The translations under genes were made by a program, and so were the position numbers. Positions 50,993-59,700 of a DNA stretch of 64,000 bases are shown piece after piece. Positions within the stretch are counted from its first letter, which is position 1. The number at the start of each line of letters is the position of its first letter. The notes beneath the pieces are model-generated. The model did no database searches. It had not been told where the DNA came from and was given only the letters and a program-made list of their open reading frames with translations. Source of the DNA: Cupriavidus pauculus (GTDB taxonomy: Bacteria > Pseudomonadota > Gammaproteobacteria > Burkholderiales > Burkholderiaceae); NCBI RefSeq assembly GCF_002858765.1, contig NZ_PJRP01000008.1, forward strand, positions 186,001 through 250,000, written 5' to 3'.

Positions 50993-51607
50993 CTACAGCG
51001 ATCCGCAAGTCACCTGGGATTCAAGCAAGGCCTTCGCACGCTGGTTGCACAGCGCGCCCAGCAGCGTCTCGGCCGCGGCGTCCAGGCGCTCGTGCGTACC
51101 AAACAGGCGCGCCGCGATCAGGCCGCTCTGCAGCGATCCGTAGATCACTTGCGCCAGCATGGCCGGGGGCACCGGATATGGCGTCTCACGCTCGTGCTGA
51201 CCGCGCTCCAGCAGCTTTGTCAGCCACGATTCATTGATGTGATAGAAGTCCTTGAGCACATGGTGCACCGATTCGGGCAGGCTCAGGATCTCGGTGGACA
51301 GCATGCCGGCCAGGCAGATCTGCCCGGAACCGCAGGTCTGGCGCAGCGGGTCCAGATACTGGCGCGCCTGTTCCAGCACCGGCAGGCTCGAATCGATACC
51401 AGCCAGCCGCTCGGAAATGCGCCGGCTGTATTCCTTTACCGCTTCCAGGACCAGATCGTCCTTCGAGGGAAAGTAGTAATGGATGCTGGAGGTCTTGACC
51501 CCCACCAGCTCGGCCAGGTCACGATAGCTGAATCCATTGAAACCGCGGCTGCGGATCAGGACCAGCGTATGTTCGAGCAGTTGCTCGCGGACGGGTTGCG
51601 TTTTCAT
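50993..51607 (-). CDS. TetR/AcrR-family repressor
   Basis: A 204-residue regulator. The helix-turn-helix is at about 10-55 (LVLIRSRGFNGFSYRDLAEL, VGVKTSSIHYYFPSKDDLVL), and the ligand domain has Cys in QTCGSGQICLAG (about 92-103), as in the NemR/AcuR-like branch that senses electrophiles or oxidants. ATG 51607 begins the standard fold; its ribosome site is weak. An operator-like dyad lies 11-28 bases upstream, so it probably represses itself. Two better copies flank the promoter region of the DGAR-repeat gene and the hydrolase gene. Those genes are its likely regulon. Confidence 0.9.
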   Translation of the reverse strand: MKTQPVREQLLEHTLVLIRSRGFNGFSYRDLAELVGVKTSSIHYYFPSKDDLVLEAVKEYSRRISERLAGIDSSLPVLEQARQYLDPLRQTCGSGQICLAGMLSTEILSLPESVHHVLKDFYHINESWLTKLLERGQHERETPYPVPPAMLAQVIYGSLQSGLIAARLFGTHERLDAAAETLLGALCNQRAKALLESQVTCGSL

Positions 51608-51617
51608 GGCTGGAACT

Positions 51618-51635
51618 TTATCTACACGAAGATAG
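51618..51635. promoter_or_regulatory. TetR operator copy 1 (autoregulatory)
   Basis: TTATCTA-CACG-AAGATAG keeps the 7-4-7 layout of the two perfect copies (CTATCTA-N4-TAGATAG) with 5 of 7 positions paired. It is directly upstream of the TetR start, as expected for autorepression. Confidence 0.65.
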
Positions 51636-51676
51636 ATACTCAACCGGGATTTTCCCGGAGTCAACTGCCAGGCGGT

Positions 51677-51778
51677 TCAGGCCAGTGTCTGCACCACAAT
51701 TGTGATGGCTGCACCACTGGCGGCGCAAAGCGCCAGCCATCCGCCCATGACCAGGGCATCGTGCCCGATCGCTTTCAT
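51677..51778 (-). CDS. Possible 33-residue membrane peptide
   Basis: A short open frame, (M)KAIGHDALVMGGWLALCAAS, then GAAITIVVQTLA: one hydrophobic span of about 22 residues. The AGG before the ATG is weakly placed. It lies between the DGAR-gene terminator and the TetR gene. It could be a real small protein or chance; the evidence is thin. Confidence 0.3.
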   Translation of the reverse strand: MKAIGHDALVMGGWLALCAASGAAITIVVQTLA

Positions 51779-51797
51779 GGTAGTTCGCCTGCAAAAA

Positions 51798-51831
51798 CGC
51801 AGACGGACACCCTTGTGGGGTGCCGTCTGCG
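51798..51831 (-). terminator. Terminator of the DGAR-repeat gene
   Basis: Leftward transcripts fold an imperfect 15-bp stem (51831-51817 with 51812-51798: CGCAGACGGCACCCC against GGGTGTCCGTCTGCG), followed by TTTTTG. It begins about 48 bases after the DGAR gene stop. Confidence 0.75.
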
Positions 51832-51878
51832 TCGGGGTCATCGCCAGATCATGGCGAGATTACTGGTCGTGGCCGGGA

Positions 51879-52412
51879 TCAGGCCAGGGCGCCGTCGGTG
51901 TACACGTCAGCCGAGCGGGCACCGTCGAAGTACGGGTTGCGCGGGCCGTTGCCACGGGCACCGTCCAGGTACGGATCCACCTTGCGGGCCGGGCTGGCGG
52001 AAACGCCCTTGGTGTCCAGGCCGGCGACGAAGCGCGCACCGTCCAGGTACGGATCGGCCGTCCGGGCACCGTCGGTAAAGCCATCGCGGTTCGTGATACG
52101 GGCACCGTCGCTGTAGACATCGCGCTTGCCGACGCTGGCTACCAGGCCGTCGCGGTTGGTCACGCGGGCACCGTCGGTGTAGGCATCACGCTTGCCGATG
52201 CTGGCTACCAGGCCGTCGCGATTGGTGACGCGGGCACCGTCGGTGAAGGCATCGCGGTTACCGATGCGGGCGCCGTCGGTAAAGGCGCTGCGCTGGTCGT
52301 TCACACGATACGTATAGCCGTAGGCTTCGCCGCGCGGTTGTGCGGCCTGGGCAGCACCCGTCACGAAAGCGGCTGCGAGGGTGGCGGCGGTCAGGATGGT
52401 CTTGGCGTTCAT
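51879..52412 (-). CDS. Exported DGAR-repeat protein
   Basis: A 177-residue protein. The signal peptide is about 1-23 (ending TGAAQA); AAGGAG precedes ATG 52412. The mature part holds nine copies of (F/Y)-x-D-G-A-(R/L), beginning at residues 44, 56, 78, 100, 112, 122, 148, 161 and 171. Two exact-length 22-residue units (54-75, 76-97) and a third partial one differ at few positions, e.g. DAYTDGARVTNRDGLVASVG. There are no Cys and no membrane span. Short Asp-Gly motifs suggest metal or carbohydrate binding, but that is speculation. Similar DGAR-motif proteins may exist as hypothetical proteins in related genera. A TetR gene, with operators on both sides of this promoter region, is the clearest functional clue. 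Confidence 0.78.
   Translation of the reverse strand: MNAKTILTAATLAAAFVTGAAQAAQPRGEAYGYTYRVNDQRSAFTDGARIGNRDAFTDGARVTNRDGLVASIGKRDAYTDGARVTNRDGLVASVGKRDVYSDGARITNRDGFTDGARTADPYLDGARFVAGLDTKGVSASPARKVDPYLDGARGNGPRNPYFDGARSADVYTDGALA
52122..52253. repeat. 66-bp coding tandem repeat in the DGAR gene
   Basis: Bases 52188-52253 and 52122-52187 encode residues 54-75 and 76-97 and are nearly identical, giving a 66-bp period. A third, diverged unit follows below 52122. The period is a multiple of three, so gain or loss of units would keep the frame. Confidence 0.75.
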
Positions 52413-52518
52413 GATGCTCTCCTTGCTTGGCCGGGTGATCTGGTTCGTTGGTCGATCGCCGGGCAATGGGTCTGTGCTGCAATTTCAGCGGCCTTCTTTT
52501 TGGTCCTCACCGTATCTA

Positions 52519-52536
52519 CTATCTACTGCTAGATAG
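52519..52536. promoter_or_regulatory. TetR operator copy 2
   Basis: CTATCTA-CTGC-TAGATAG, a perfect 7-bp inverted repeat with a 4-base spacer, 107 bases before the DGAR-repeat ATG. An extra TATCTA half-site is at 52513-52518. It probably overlaps the promoter of that gene. Confidence 0.75.
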
Positions 52537-52664
52537 AGGACCAGGGCTAAAAAAAAGACCGCCTCCGGTTACTGAAACTGCCTGGTGTTGCTTGGACCGT
52601 TTCGCGTTGCCTTGCCGTCTTTGTCTGCCGGTTCGGCGCTGCGTCGCTGTCCATGGCTCGAATA

Positions 52665-52682
52665 CTATCTACCTATAGATAG
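52665..52682. promoter_or_regulatory. TetR operator copy 3
   Basis: CTATCTA-CCTA-TAGATAG, a perfect 7-bp inverted repeat with a 4-base spacer, followed by one more GATA. It lies about 200 bases before the rightward hydrolase gene. The rest of the 466-base gap (52413-52878) shows no gene. Confidence 0.75.
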
Positions 52683-52878
52683 ATAAGCAAGAAGGAATTC
52701 GGGATTCGGGTCAAAAAGATTTCTATCGGTCCGATTGAAGGCGTTAATTTCGCGGATATGTGATTGATCCATAAGGATTTATGGCATCCAAGGGGGCTTC
52801 ACCTCGCACGGCGGCTGCTTCCTATTGGTATCACAGATGCTAGGGTTACCACACCTGCCCCGTCTTTTACATCGCCCC

Positions 52879-53754
52879 ATGCCGCCCGTGTCGACCGCGC
52901 AATCCGCCCCGCTCAACTACCGACGCTGGTTTGCCGGCGCAATTGGCCTGGCCGGGCTGGCCGTGATGGCCGGCGTTGGCCGCCTGCTGCTGTACCGCGC
53001 CATCGAGCGCGAGGCGTTCGGGCCCGGCCAGGTCGGCACACTGTTGCCTGACGATCTGGGTGTGGCGTCGCGACAGTTCACGTTCGATAGTGGCGATCGG
53101 GCGTTGCATGCGTCCTGGGTAGCAGCCGCCGACCCGGCCGCCCCCGCGCTGGCGGTCTTCCATGGCGACGAGGAATGCCTGGCCGACTGGGCCCCCGTGC
53201 AGGCGTTGCTGCACGCGGCAGGCATCAGCTCGTTCGTGTTCGATTACAGCGGCTATGGCACCAGCACCGGCACGCCAAGCGTGAGCCACCTGCGCGAAGA
53301 CGCGCTGACCGCATTCGCGCACTTCCGCGCGGCCACCCCGCAGGCGGCACGGCACTATGTCATGGGATATTCGCTCGGCAGCGGCGTGCTGCTCGATGTA
53401 TTGGACGAACTACGACCCCTGCCCGACGGGCTGGTGATCGGGGCGGGCTTCTGCTCGGCCCGCGCGGCGGCCGTGGCTACCGGGCTGGTGCCGCGCTGGC
53501 TGGCCTGGGCGCTGCCGAACCCGTGGGACAACATCGCCCGGCTGCGGGGATCGACGCTGCCCGTGATGCTGATTCACAGCCGGCGCGACGAGACTATCCC
53601 GTTCCACCAGGCCGAGCACCTGGCCCGCGCGGCGCATGGCCCGAGCCGACTGGTGATTTTTGAAGACCTGCCGCACAACGCCGCCATCGAGACGCCGTTC
53701 ATGAAGACGTTCTGGGCGCCCGTCATCGCGTGGCTGCAAGGCGGCAGGCTCTAG
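52879..53754 (+). CDS. Membrane-anchored alpha/beta hydrolase
   Basis: A protein of about 291 residues. An N-terminal anchor (WFAGAIGLAGLAVMAGVGRL, about 15-34) precedes an outward hydrolase domain of the YfhR/BEM46-like group. The nucleophile is in YVMGYSLGSGVLLDVL (Ser about residue 165), the acid in IHSRRDETIPFHQAEHL and the His in EDLPHNAAIETPF. FDYSGYGTSTGTPS (about 117) is the typical oxyanion-side loop. The start is uncertain: ATG 52879 and ATG 52837 both lack a clear ribosome site. It is divergent from the DGAR-repeat gene, with two TetR operators in the shared gap. Confidence 0.8.
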   Translation: MPPVSTAQSAPLNYRRWFAGAIGLAGLAVMAGVGRLLLYRAIEREAFGPGQVGTLLPDDLGVASRQFTFDSGDRALHASWVAAADPAAPALAVFHGDEECLADWAPVQALLHAAGISSFVFDYSGYGTSTGTPSVSHLREDALTAFAHFRAATPQAARHYVMGYSLGSGVLLDVLDELRPLPDGLVIGAGFCSARAAAVATGLVPRWLAWALPNPWDNIARLRGSTLPVMLIHSRRDETIPFHQAEHLARAAHGPSRLVIFEDLPHNAAIETPFMKTFWAPVIAWLQGGRL

Positions 53755-53793
53755 GACGACTGCACCCGGGCCTGTGCCCGGGCAGGCAGACGA

Positions 53794-54888
53794 CTACAGC
53801 CTGAATTCGCCCACCACCCGCTGCAGTTCCTGGGCCTGATCGGCCAGCGCCGCCGACGCCGCAGCCGCCTGTTCCACCAGCGCGGCGTTCTGCTGCGTCA
53901 CGTCATCCATCTGCGTGACGGCCACATTCACCTGTTCGATGCCTTCGCTCTGGTGCTCCGACGCCACGGCGATCTCGCTCAGGATCTGGGTCACACGACG
54001 CACGGCCTGGACGATTTCCTCCATGGTGTGGCCGGCCTGGCCCACCAGCGCCGAGCCATTTTCCACCTGGCGCGCCGAATCGCTGATCAGCACGTTGATT
54101 TCCTTGGCCGCCGCCGCACTGCGCTGGGCCAGCGTGCGTACCTCGCCCGCCACCACGGCGAAGCCTCGGCCCTGCTCGCCGGCACGTGCCGCTTCCACCG
54201 CGGCGTTCAGGGCCAGGATGTTGGTCTGGAACGCAATGCCCTCGATCACGGCGATGATGTCGGTCACCTTGCGCGAGCTGACGCTGATGGCGTCCATCGT
54301 CTGTACGACGTTGCTGACGATGGTGCCGCCGCGTTCGGCAATGCCCGACGCCGACGCGGCCAGGCCGTTGGCCGTACGGGCGCGTTCGGTGTTCTGCTTC
54401 ACCATGGCGGTGAGTTCGCCCATGCTCGACGCGGTTTCCTCCAGCGTGGCCGCCTGTTCCTCCGTGCGCTGGGAAAGGTCCGTATTGCCCACCGCGATCT
54501 GCTGCGAGGCCGACGAGATCGAATCGCTGGCGCCCTTGATGCGCGTCACCAGGTCGGTGAGCATGTCTTCCATCTCGCCCAGCCCGCCCAGCAACCGGCC
54601 GAAATCGCCGCCGCGCTCGGTCTCGAAATCCTTGCTCAGGTCACCCGCCGCCACGGTTTCGGCGATGAACTCGGCCTCCTTGAGCGGCTCCTCGATCGCA
54701 CTGGCCAGCCGGAACCAGCAAATCACGCTGAAAACCAGCACGACGATGGCCAGCGTCCACAGCCAGCTGCGCGTGCTGCCATCGGCCACCTGGCCCAGCG
54801 CCAGCACCAGCATGGCCGCCACCAGCAGCACGATTACCCCAAATGCCGCACCCAACCGGGTGCGCATACTCAAGTTGTCCCAGGCCAT
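53794..54888 (-). CDS. Methyl-accepting chemotaxis protein 3, minimal periplasmic loop
   Basis: A 364-residue chemoreceptor. TM1 (about 12-33) and TM2 (about 42-61) are joined by only about eight residues (VADGSTRS), so there is no periplasmic sensor domain. A HAMP-like linker (about 62-115) and the signalling coiled coil follow. The tip [20 protein letters not shown], then [20 protein letters not shown], is at about 217-260. It may sense inside the cell or membrane state, or act only as a partner of other receptors. It starts 78 bases after the ChlD-like gene in the same direction but has its own promoter. Confidence 0.92.
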   Translation of the reverse strand: MAWDNLSMRTRLGAAFGVIVLLVAAMLVLALGQVADGSTRSWLWTLAIVVLVFSVICWFRLASAIEEPLKEAEFIAETVAAGDLSKDFETERGGDFGRLLGGLGEMEDMLTDLVTRIKGASDSISSASQQIAVGNTDLSQRTEEQAATLEETASSMGELTAMVKQNTERARTANGLAASASGIAERGGTIVSNVVQTMDAISVSSRKVTDIIAVIEGIAFQTNILALNAAVEAARAGEQGRGFAVVAGEVRTLAQRSAAAAKEINVLISDSARQVENGSALVGQAGHTMEEIVQAVRRVTQILSEIAVASEHQSEGIEQVNVAVTQMDDVTQQNAALVEQAAAASAALADQAQELQRVVGEFRL

Positions 54889-54941
54889 GCTCGGTTCCGC
54901 TCCTCGATTTTTGCCCCACGTTGTCCGGGGCTATCGATGGG

Positions 54942-54969
54942 CTAACGGCTGGTCTGTCGTAAAACTTTA
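54942..54969 (-). promoter_or_regulatory. Candidate sigma28 promoter for chemoreceptor 3
   Basis: Read leftward: TAAAGTTT (54969-54962, a perfect -35), 12 bases, GCCGTTAG (54949-54942; 6 of 8 to GCCGATAA), about 54 bases before the ATG. The TAA of the -35 is also the stop codon of the ChlD-like gene. Confidence 0.6.
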
Positions 54970-55737
54970 GGGCCGGCTCTGCAGCGAATCGGCGGTCTGG
55001 AGGTCCGCGCCCCAGGCTTGCGCCAGTTGCCGGCAGCGACCCAGCGGCAGCGCCTGCCGCTCGACATCGACCACCACCACGTGGTCGGCCCAGGCCGGAC
55101 GCGCCGGCGATTCGGCGCTGCGGCCATCGGTCAGCAGCCACAGCCAGCGCTGCTGGGCGGGCTGGCGCCGGGCTTGCCAGGCCAGCAACTGGTCGGCGCG
55201 CGCCGTGCCAAGCGACAGGGGCGTGCCGCCACCACCGGCAATCGGCCGGATCCAGTCGTCATTCCATGGACGCGCGCGCGATGGCGCCAAACGGACTTCG
55301 GCATGCCGGCCCGCGAAGCAGACCAGCGCCACATCGGCGCGCGCCTGATAGGCCCGTTCGAGCAGTCGCGCCAGCACGCCCTTGGCCTGCGCCAGTTGCT
55401 CGCCGTGGGCCATCGAGCCGGAACAATCGAGCACGAAGCAGTGCAGCACCCCGGCCCGGGCATCGGTGCGCCGGTAGCGCAGATGTGCGGCATCCAGCCA
55501 CGCGCGCCGCTTGGCCGCCAGCGTGCGCGGCCAGTGAATGCGCGTCCCGGGCGTGGCGCCGTGCGCGGCATGGCGCGGCGATGCTGGACGGATGGATTGC
55601 CACCGATGGCCGCCGCGCCGGTCCTGGCCGGACGGCCCCCGGTGGCTCAGGCTTTTTTTGGCGGAAGCTTCCCGAAAGGCTTCAGCGCCTTGACCTCGGC
55701 CATGCCGGCCGCTTGCGGCGGGGGCAATGCACCCCAC
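54967..55737 (-). CDS. ChlD-like VWA-domain chelatase subunit
   Basis: A VWA protein. The MIDAS motif is in HCFVLDCSGSMAHGEQLAQA (DxSxS), with later pieces VALVCFAGRHAEVRLAPS, GGGTPLSLGT and LWLLTDGRSAE. It corresponds to the C-terminal VWA part of magnesium-chelatase subunit D, without the AAA domain. The frame opens at 55737 inside the ChlI-like gene, whose stop is at 55647. The first conserved segment begins about 55 codons later, so the true start is uncertain and may be a non-ATG codon near that stop. As the last gene of the CobN operon it likely forms the motor complex with the ChlI-like protein. Confidence 0.8.
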   Translation of the reverse strand: MGCIAPAASGRHGRGQGAEAFREASAKKSLSHRGPSGQDRRGGHRWQSIRPASPRHAAHGATPGTRIHWPRTLAAKRRAWLDAAHLRYRRTDARAGVLHCFVLDCSGSMAHGEQLAQAKGVLARLLERAYQARADVALVCFAGRHAEVRLAPSRARPWNDDWIRPIAGGGGTPLSLGTARADQLLAWQARRQPAQQRWLWLLTDGRSAESPARPAWADHVVVVDVERQALPLGRCRQLAQAWGADLQTADSLQSRP

Positions 55738-56702
55738 GGGTCGGCGGCCTCCGCTGTCTGGGGATGGGGCTGGGGCTCGGACTGTGCATGGGGCTGGGAC
55801 GTCGGTGCCGGCCCCGGCTGCTGCGGCGCGGCCGCATGGCGGCGGTGATGCAGCACAAGCTCGGCCACGGCTTCCACATGGCTGGTATCGATATCCGCCG
55901 CGCCCTGCCAGGCAGCCAGCGCGCGGGCAGCGCGCAGCATCACCAGGTCAGCGCGCACACCGTCCACGGCGGCTTCCAGGCAAAGGGCGCTGACGCGGTC
56001 ATGCACGGCGTCGCCGAATGCCAGCGCCCCAAGCGCCGCGCGGGCACGCACGACCTGGCCGGCCAGCGCCTGCTGGCGCTGTGCCACAGTGGCGCGGAAA
56101 CCAGCGGGATCGGTATCGAACGCCAGACGGGCACGCACGATCTGCTGGCGCGCGGCCGGATCGTCGTAGTTCGACAGGGCCAGCGCCAGCCCGAACCGGT
56201 CCAGCAATTGCGGCCGCAGTTCGCCTTCCTCGGGATTCATCGTGCCAACCAGCACGAAGCGCGCCGGATGCTGGTGCGACACACCATCGCGCTCCACCAC
56301 GTTGACGCCGCTGGCCGCTACGTCAAGCAACTGGTCCACCAGCGGATCGGGCAGCAGGTTCACTTCGTCGACGTACAGCACCCCGTCGTGCGCCCGTGCC
56401 AGCAGGCCGGGCTGAAACCGCACCTCGCCCTGCTGCAGCACGTGGCCCAGGTCCAGCGTGCCGGTCAGCTGCTCTTCGCTGGCGCCCAGCGGCAACGTCA
56501 CGAACTGGCCATGCGGCAGCAATTCGGCCAGCGCCCGCGCCGCCGTAGACTTGGCGGTGCCGCGCGGCCCGGTGACCAGCACGCCGCCGATGCCGGGGTC
56601 GACGGCGGCCAGCAGCAGTGCCTGTTGCAGGGCTTCCTGCCCCACCAGGGCGCTGAACGGAAAGATCGGGCGCATGGCCGCGCCCTGGGCAGTGTGGGTC
56701 AT
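55647..56702 (-). CDS. ChlI-like AAA+ chelatase subunit
   Basis: A 351-residue AAA+ ATPase of the magnesium-chelatase I (BchI/ChlI) type. Walker A is GPRGTAKSTAARALAELLPH (about 35-54). Walker B is GVLYVDEVNLLPDPLVDQLL (about 100-119), with the I-subunit stretch FVLVGTMNPEEGELRPQLLD and sensor-arginine region DRFGLAL. A Pro/Gln/His-rich tail (about 290-330) follows. The ATG overlaps the cobN stop by ATGA. In bacteria lacking CobS/CobT, ChlI/ChlD-like pairs are thought to drive CobN in cobalt insertion, and this operon fits that pattern. Confidence 0.9.
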   Translation of the reverse strand: MTHTAQGAAMRPIFPFSALVGQEALQQALLLAAVDPGIGGVLVTGPRGTAKSTAARALAELLPHGQFVTLPLGASEEQLTGTLDLGHVLQQGEVRFQPGLLARAHDGVLYVDEVNLLPDPLVDQLLDVAASGVNVVERDGVSHQHPARFVLVGTMNPEEGELRPQLLDRFGLALALSNYDDPAARQQIVRARLAFDTDPAGFRATVAQRQQALAGQVVRARAALGALAFGDAVHDRVSALCLEAAVDGVRADLVMLRAARALAAWQGAADIDTSHVEAVAELVLHHRRHAAAPQQPGPAPTSQPHAQSEPQPHPQTAEAADPWGALPPPQAAGMAEVKALKPFGKLPPKKA

Positions 56703-59700
56703 TGCATCCCTTCCAGACGCTGTTCGTTGTCGAGCAGATGATGGGCGATGCGCTCGCGCTGGTCGCCCGGTTCCTGCCACAGTCCGCGCTCCATCGCTTC
56801 CAGCAGGCGCTCGCAGATGCCCTGCAGCGCGCGCGGATTGTGCCGCGCCAGGAAGTCGCGCGTGGCAGCGTCATGCACGTAGGCGTCGGCCACCAGCGCG
56901 TACTGGTGATCGCCCACCACGCGGGCGGTGGCGTCGTAGCCGAACAGGTAGTCCACCGTCGCCGCCATTTCAAACGCACCCTTGTAGCCGTGCCGCTTCA
57001 CGCCATCGATCCACTTCGGATTGACTACGCGCGTACGGATCACGCGGGCGATCTCCTCGCCCAGCGTCCGCACGCGCGGCGCCGCCGGGTTGGCGTGATC
57101 GCCATGATAGATGGCCGGCTGCGTGCCACCCAGGTGGCGCACGGCCGCCACCATGCCGCCCTGGAACTGGTAGTAGTCGTTGGCGTCCAGGATGTCGTGC
57201 TCGCGGTTGTCCTGGTTCTGCAGCACCACGTCGATCTCGGCCAGCCGCGTGGCAAACGTGTCGCTGGCCTCCACGCCATCGGCCCGCTGGCCGTAGGCAT
57301 AGCCGCCCGCGTGCAGGTAGGCATGGGCCAGGTCCCCATCTGTCTGCCAGCGTCGCCCGTCGATCAGCGCCTGCAGGCCCGTGCCATAGTCGCCCGGCCG
57401 CGCGCCGAATACGCGCCAGCTGGCCCGCTCCAACGCGGCGTCGGCATCCATGCCCTGCTGTGTCAGCGCGTGCTGTTCGGCCAGCACGCGGGCGCGGACC
57501 GGATTGATGTCCTCAGGCTCGTCCAGCGCCGCCACCGCCCGCACGGCGGCATCGAAGATTGCCACCAGGTTGGCGAACGCATCGCGGAAGAAGCCGGACA
57601 CCCGCAGCGTCACGTCCACGCGCGGACGGTCGAAGATGGCCATCGGCAGGATCTCGAAATCGACCACGCGATGGCTGCCGTGCGCCCATTTCGGCCGCAC
57701 GCCCAGCAGCGCCATGGCCTGCGCGATATCGTCGCCGCCCGTGCGCATGGTGGCCGTGCCCCAGACCGACAAGCCCACCGCTCGCGGGTACTCGCCGTGC
57801 TCCTGCAGGTGCCGCTCGATCAGCTGGTCGGCCGCACGCAGCCCCAGCGTCCACGCCGTGCGCGTGGGCACGGCGCGCGTGTCGACCGAATAGAAGTTAC
57901 GCCCCGTGGGCAGCACGTCGGGCCGGCCGCGCGACGGCGCGCCGCTGGGGCCGGGCGGCACGAAGCGGCCCGCCAGCCCGCGTTCCAGTTGCAGCAGTTC
58001 CTGCGCGCCGCAGGCATCCAGACGCGGGGCCACCTGTTCGCGCAGGCGGGCCAGCACGGCACCTGATTGCGGGCCGACCGCCGCGTCCTCGTCCAGCAGG
58101 CGTAGCGCCAGCGCTTCCAGCCGCTCGCGCGTATCGCCATGATGGCGCCACGGCTCGTCGTCGATGTCGGCCAGCGCCGCCGGGCGGGGTCCGTGCCAGG
58201 GCGCGGCCCAGTCGGCGTCGAGCGGATCGAAACCATCACCCAGAGACAGGTCCGCCGCCAGCGCGGCCAGCAGGCTGGCGCGCCCATCCAGCCCATCGCC
58301 CACCGGATAACGCGCCAGCGCGGCCAGCGTATCGCGGCGCTGGCGCCCTTGCGGCGACATGCCGAACACATGCAGGCCGTCGCGGATCTGGGATTCCTTG
58401 AGTTCGCACAGCCAGGCGTCGGTCCGGTTCAGCAGCGCATCCTCTTCCTCGCCGCTGGCCGGGGCGTCGATGCCCAGTTCGCGGTGCAGCTGCTGGCCGA
58501 CGATCGATTTCAGGATCTCCCGGCGCAACAGCTTGGCGCGGCGCGGGTCCACGGTCAACGCCTCGTAGTATTCGTCCACCTGGCGTTCCAGGTCCTGCAG
58601 CGGCCCGTAGTTCTCGGCGCGCGTGAGCGGCGGCATCAGGTGGTCGATGATCACGGCCTGGGCACGCCGCTTGGCCTGCGCGCCCTCGCCCGGATCATTG
58701 ACGATAAACGGATACAGGTGCGGCAGCGGCCCCAGTATCGCGTCGGGCCAGCAGGCGTCCGACAGCGCCACGCTCTTGCCCGGCAACCACTCCAGGTTGC
58801 CATGCTTGCCGACGTGCACCACGGCGTCGATGGCGAAGGTGTGCCGCAGCCAGAAATAGAAGGCCAGGTAGCCATGCGGCGGCACCAGTTCGGCATCGTG
58901 ATAGCTGGCGTAATCGTCCACGCCATAGGCCCGCGCGGGCTGGATGCCGACAAACACGTTGCCGGTGCGCACGCCGGCGATCATGAAGCGGCCATCGCGC
59001 ACCATCGGATCGGCCTCGGGGCTGCCCCACCGGGCGGCGATGGCATCCTGGTTGGCCTGCGGCAACCGCGCCAGCCACGCCAGGTAGTCCGCCATCGCCA
59101 CGCTCTGGAACGCGGGGCGCCACGCATGCTGCGCCAGATCGTTGGTCACGCCGCGCGTCAGGCCCTGCATCAGGGCATCGCCATCGGCGGGCAGCGGCCC
59201 CACGGCATAGCCGGCATCCTTCAACATCGTCAGGATCTGCACCACCGACGCCGGCGTGTCGAGCCCGACACCATTGCCGATGCGCCCTTCGCTGGCCGGA
59301 TAGTTGGCCAGGATCAGCGCCAGGCGCTTTTCCGCGGCCGGCAGCGTGCGCAGCCGGCACCAGCGGCGCGCCAGCTCGGCCACGAAGCCAATTCGTTCCG
59401 GGTCTGGCCGGTAGCGCACGACATCCACTTCGGTATGCGGGCAGCGATAGGCCAGCCCCTTGAAGCTCACGGCGCGCGTGATGATGCGGCCGTCCACTTC
59501 GGGCATCGCCACGTGCATGGCGACGTCGCGGGTGCCCAGGCCCTGGCTGTCGGCCAGCCAGTCCTCTCGATTGCCACCGCTCAGGATCACCTGCAGCACC
59601 GGCGCGTCGTTGGCCAGCGGGGCGTCTGCGCCCGTGCCTGCAATGGCTGCGTCCTGGCCGGCGCTGTCGAGCGACGCCACCGAGAACGCCGTGGTATTGA

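Noticed and set aside
52122..52253. Regular 66-bp repeats considered as a CRISPR or satellite array
   Set aside because: The period is a multiple of three, units join without spacers, and they encode the DGAR-repeat protein with a signal peptide and ribosome site.
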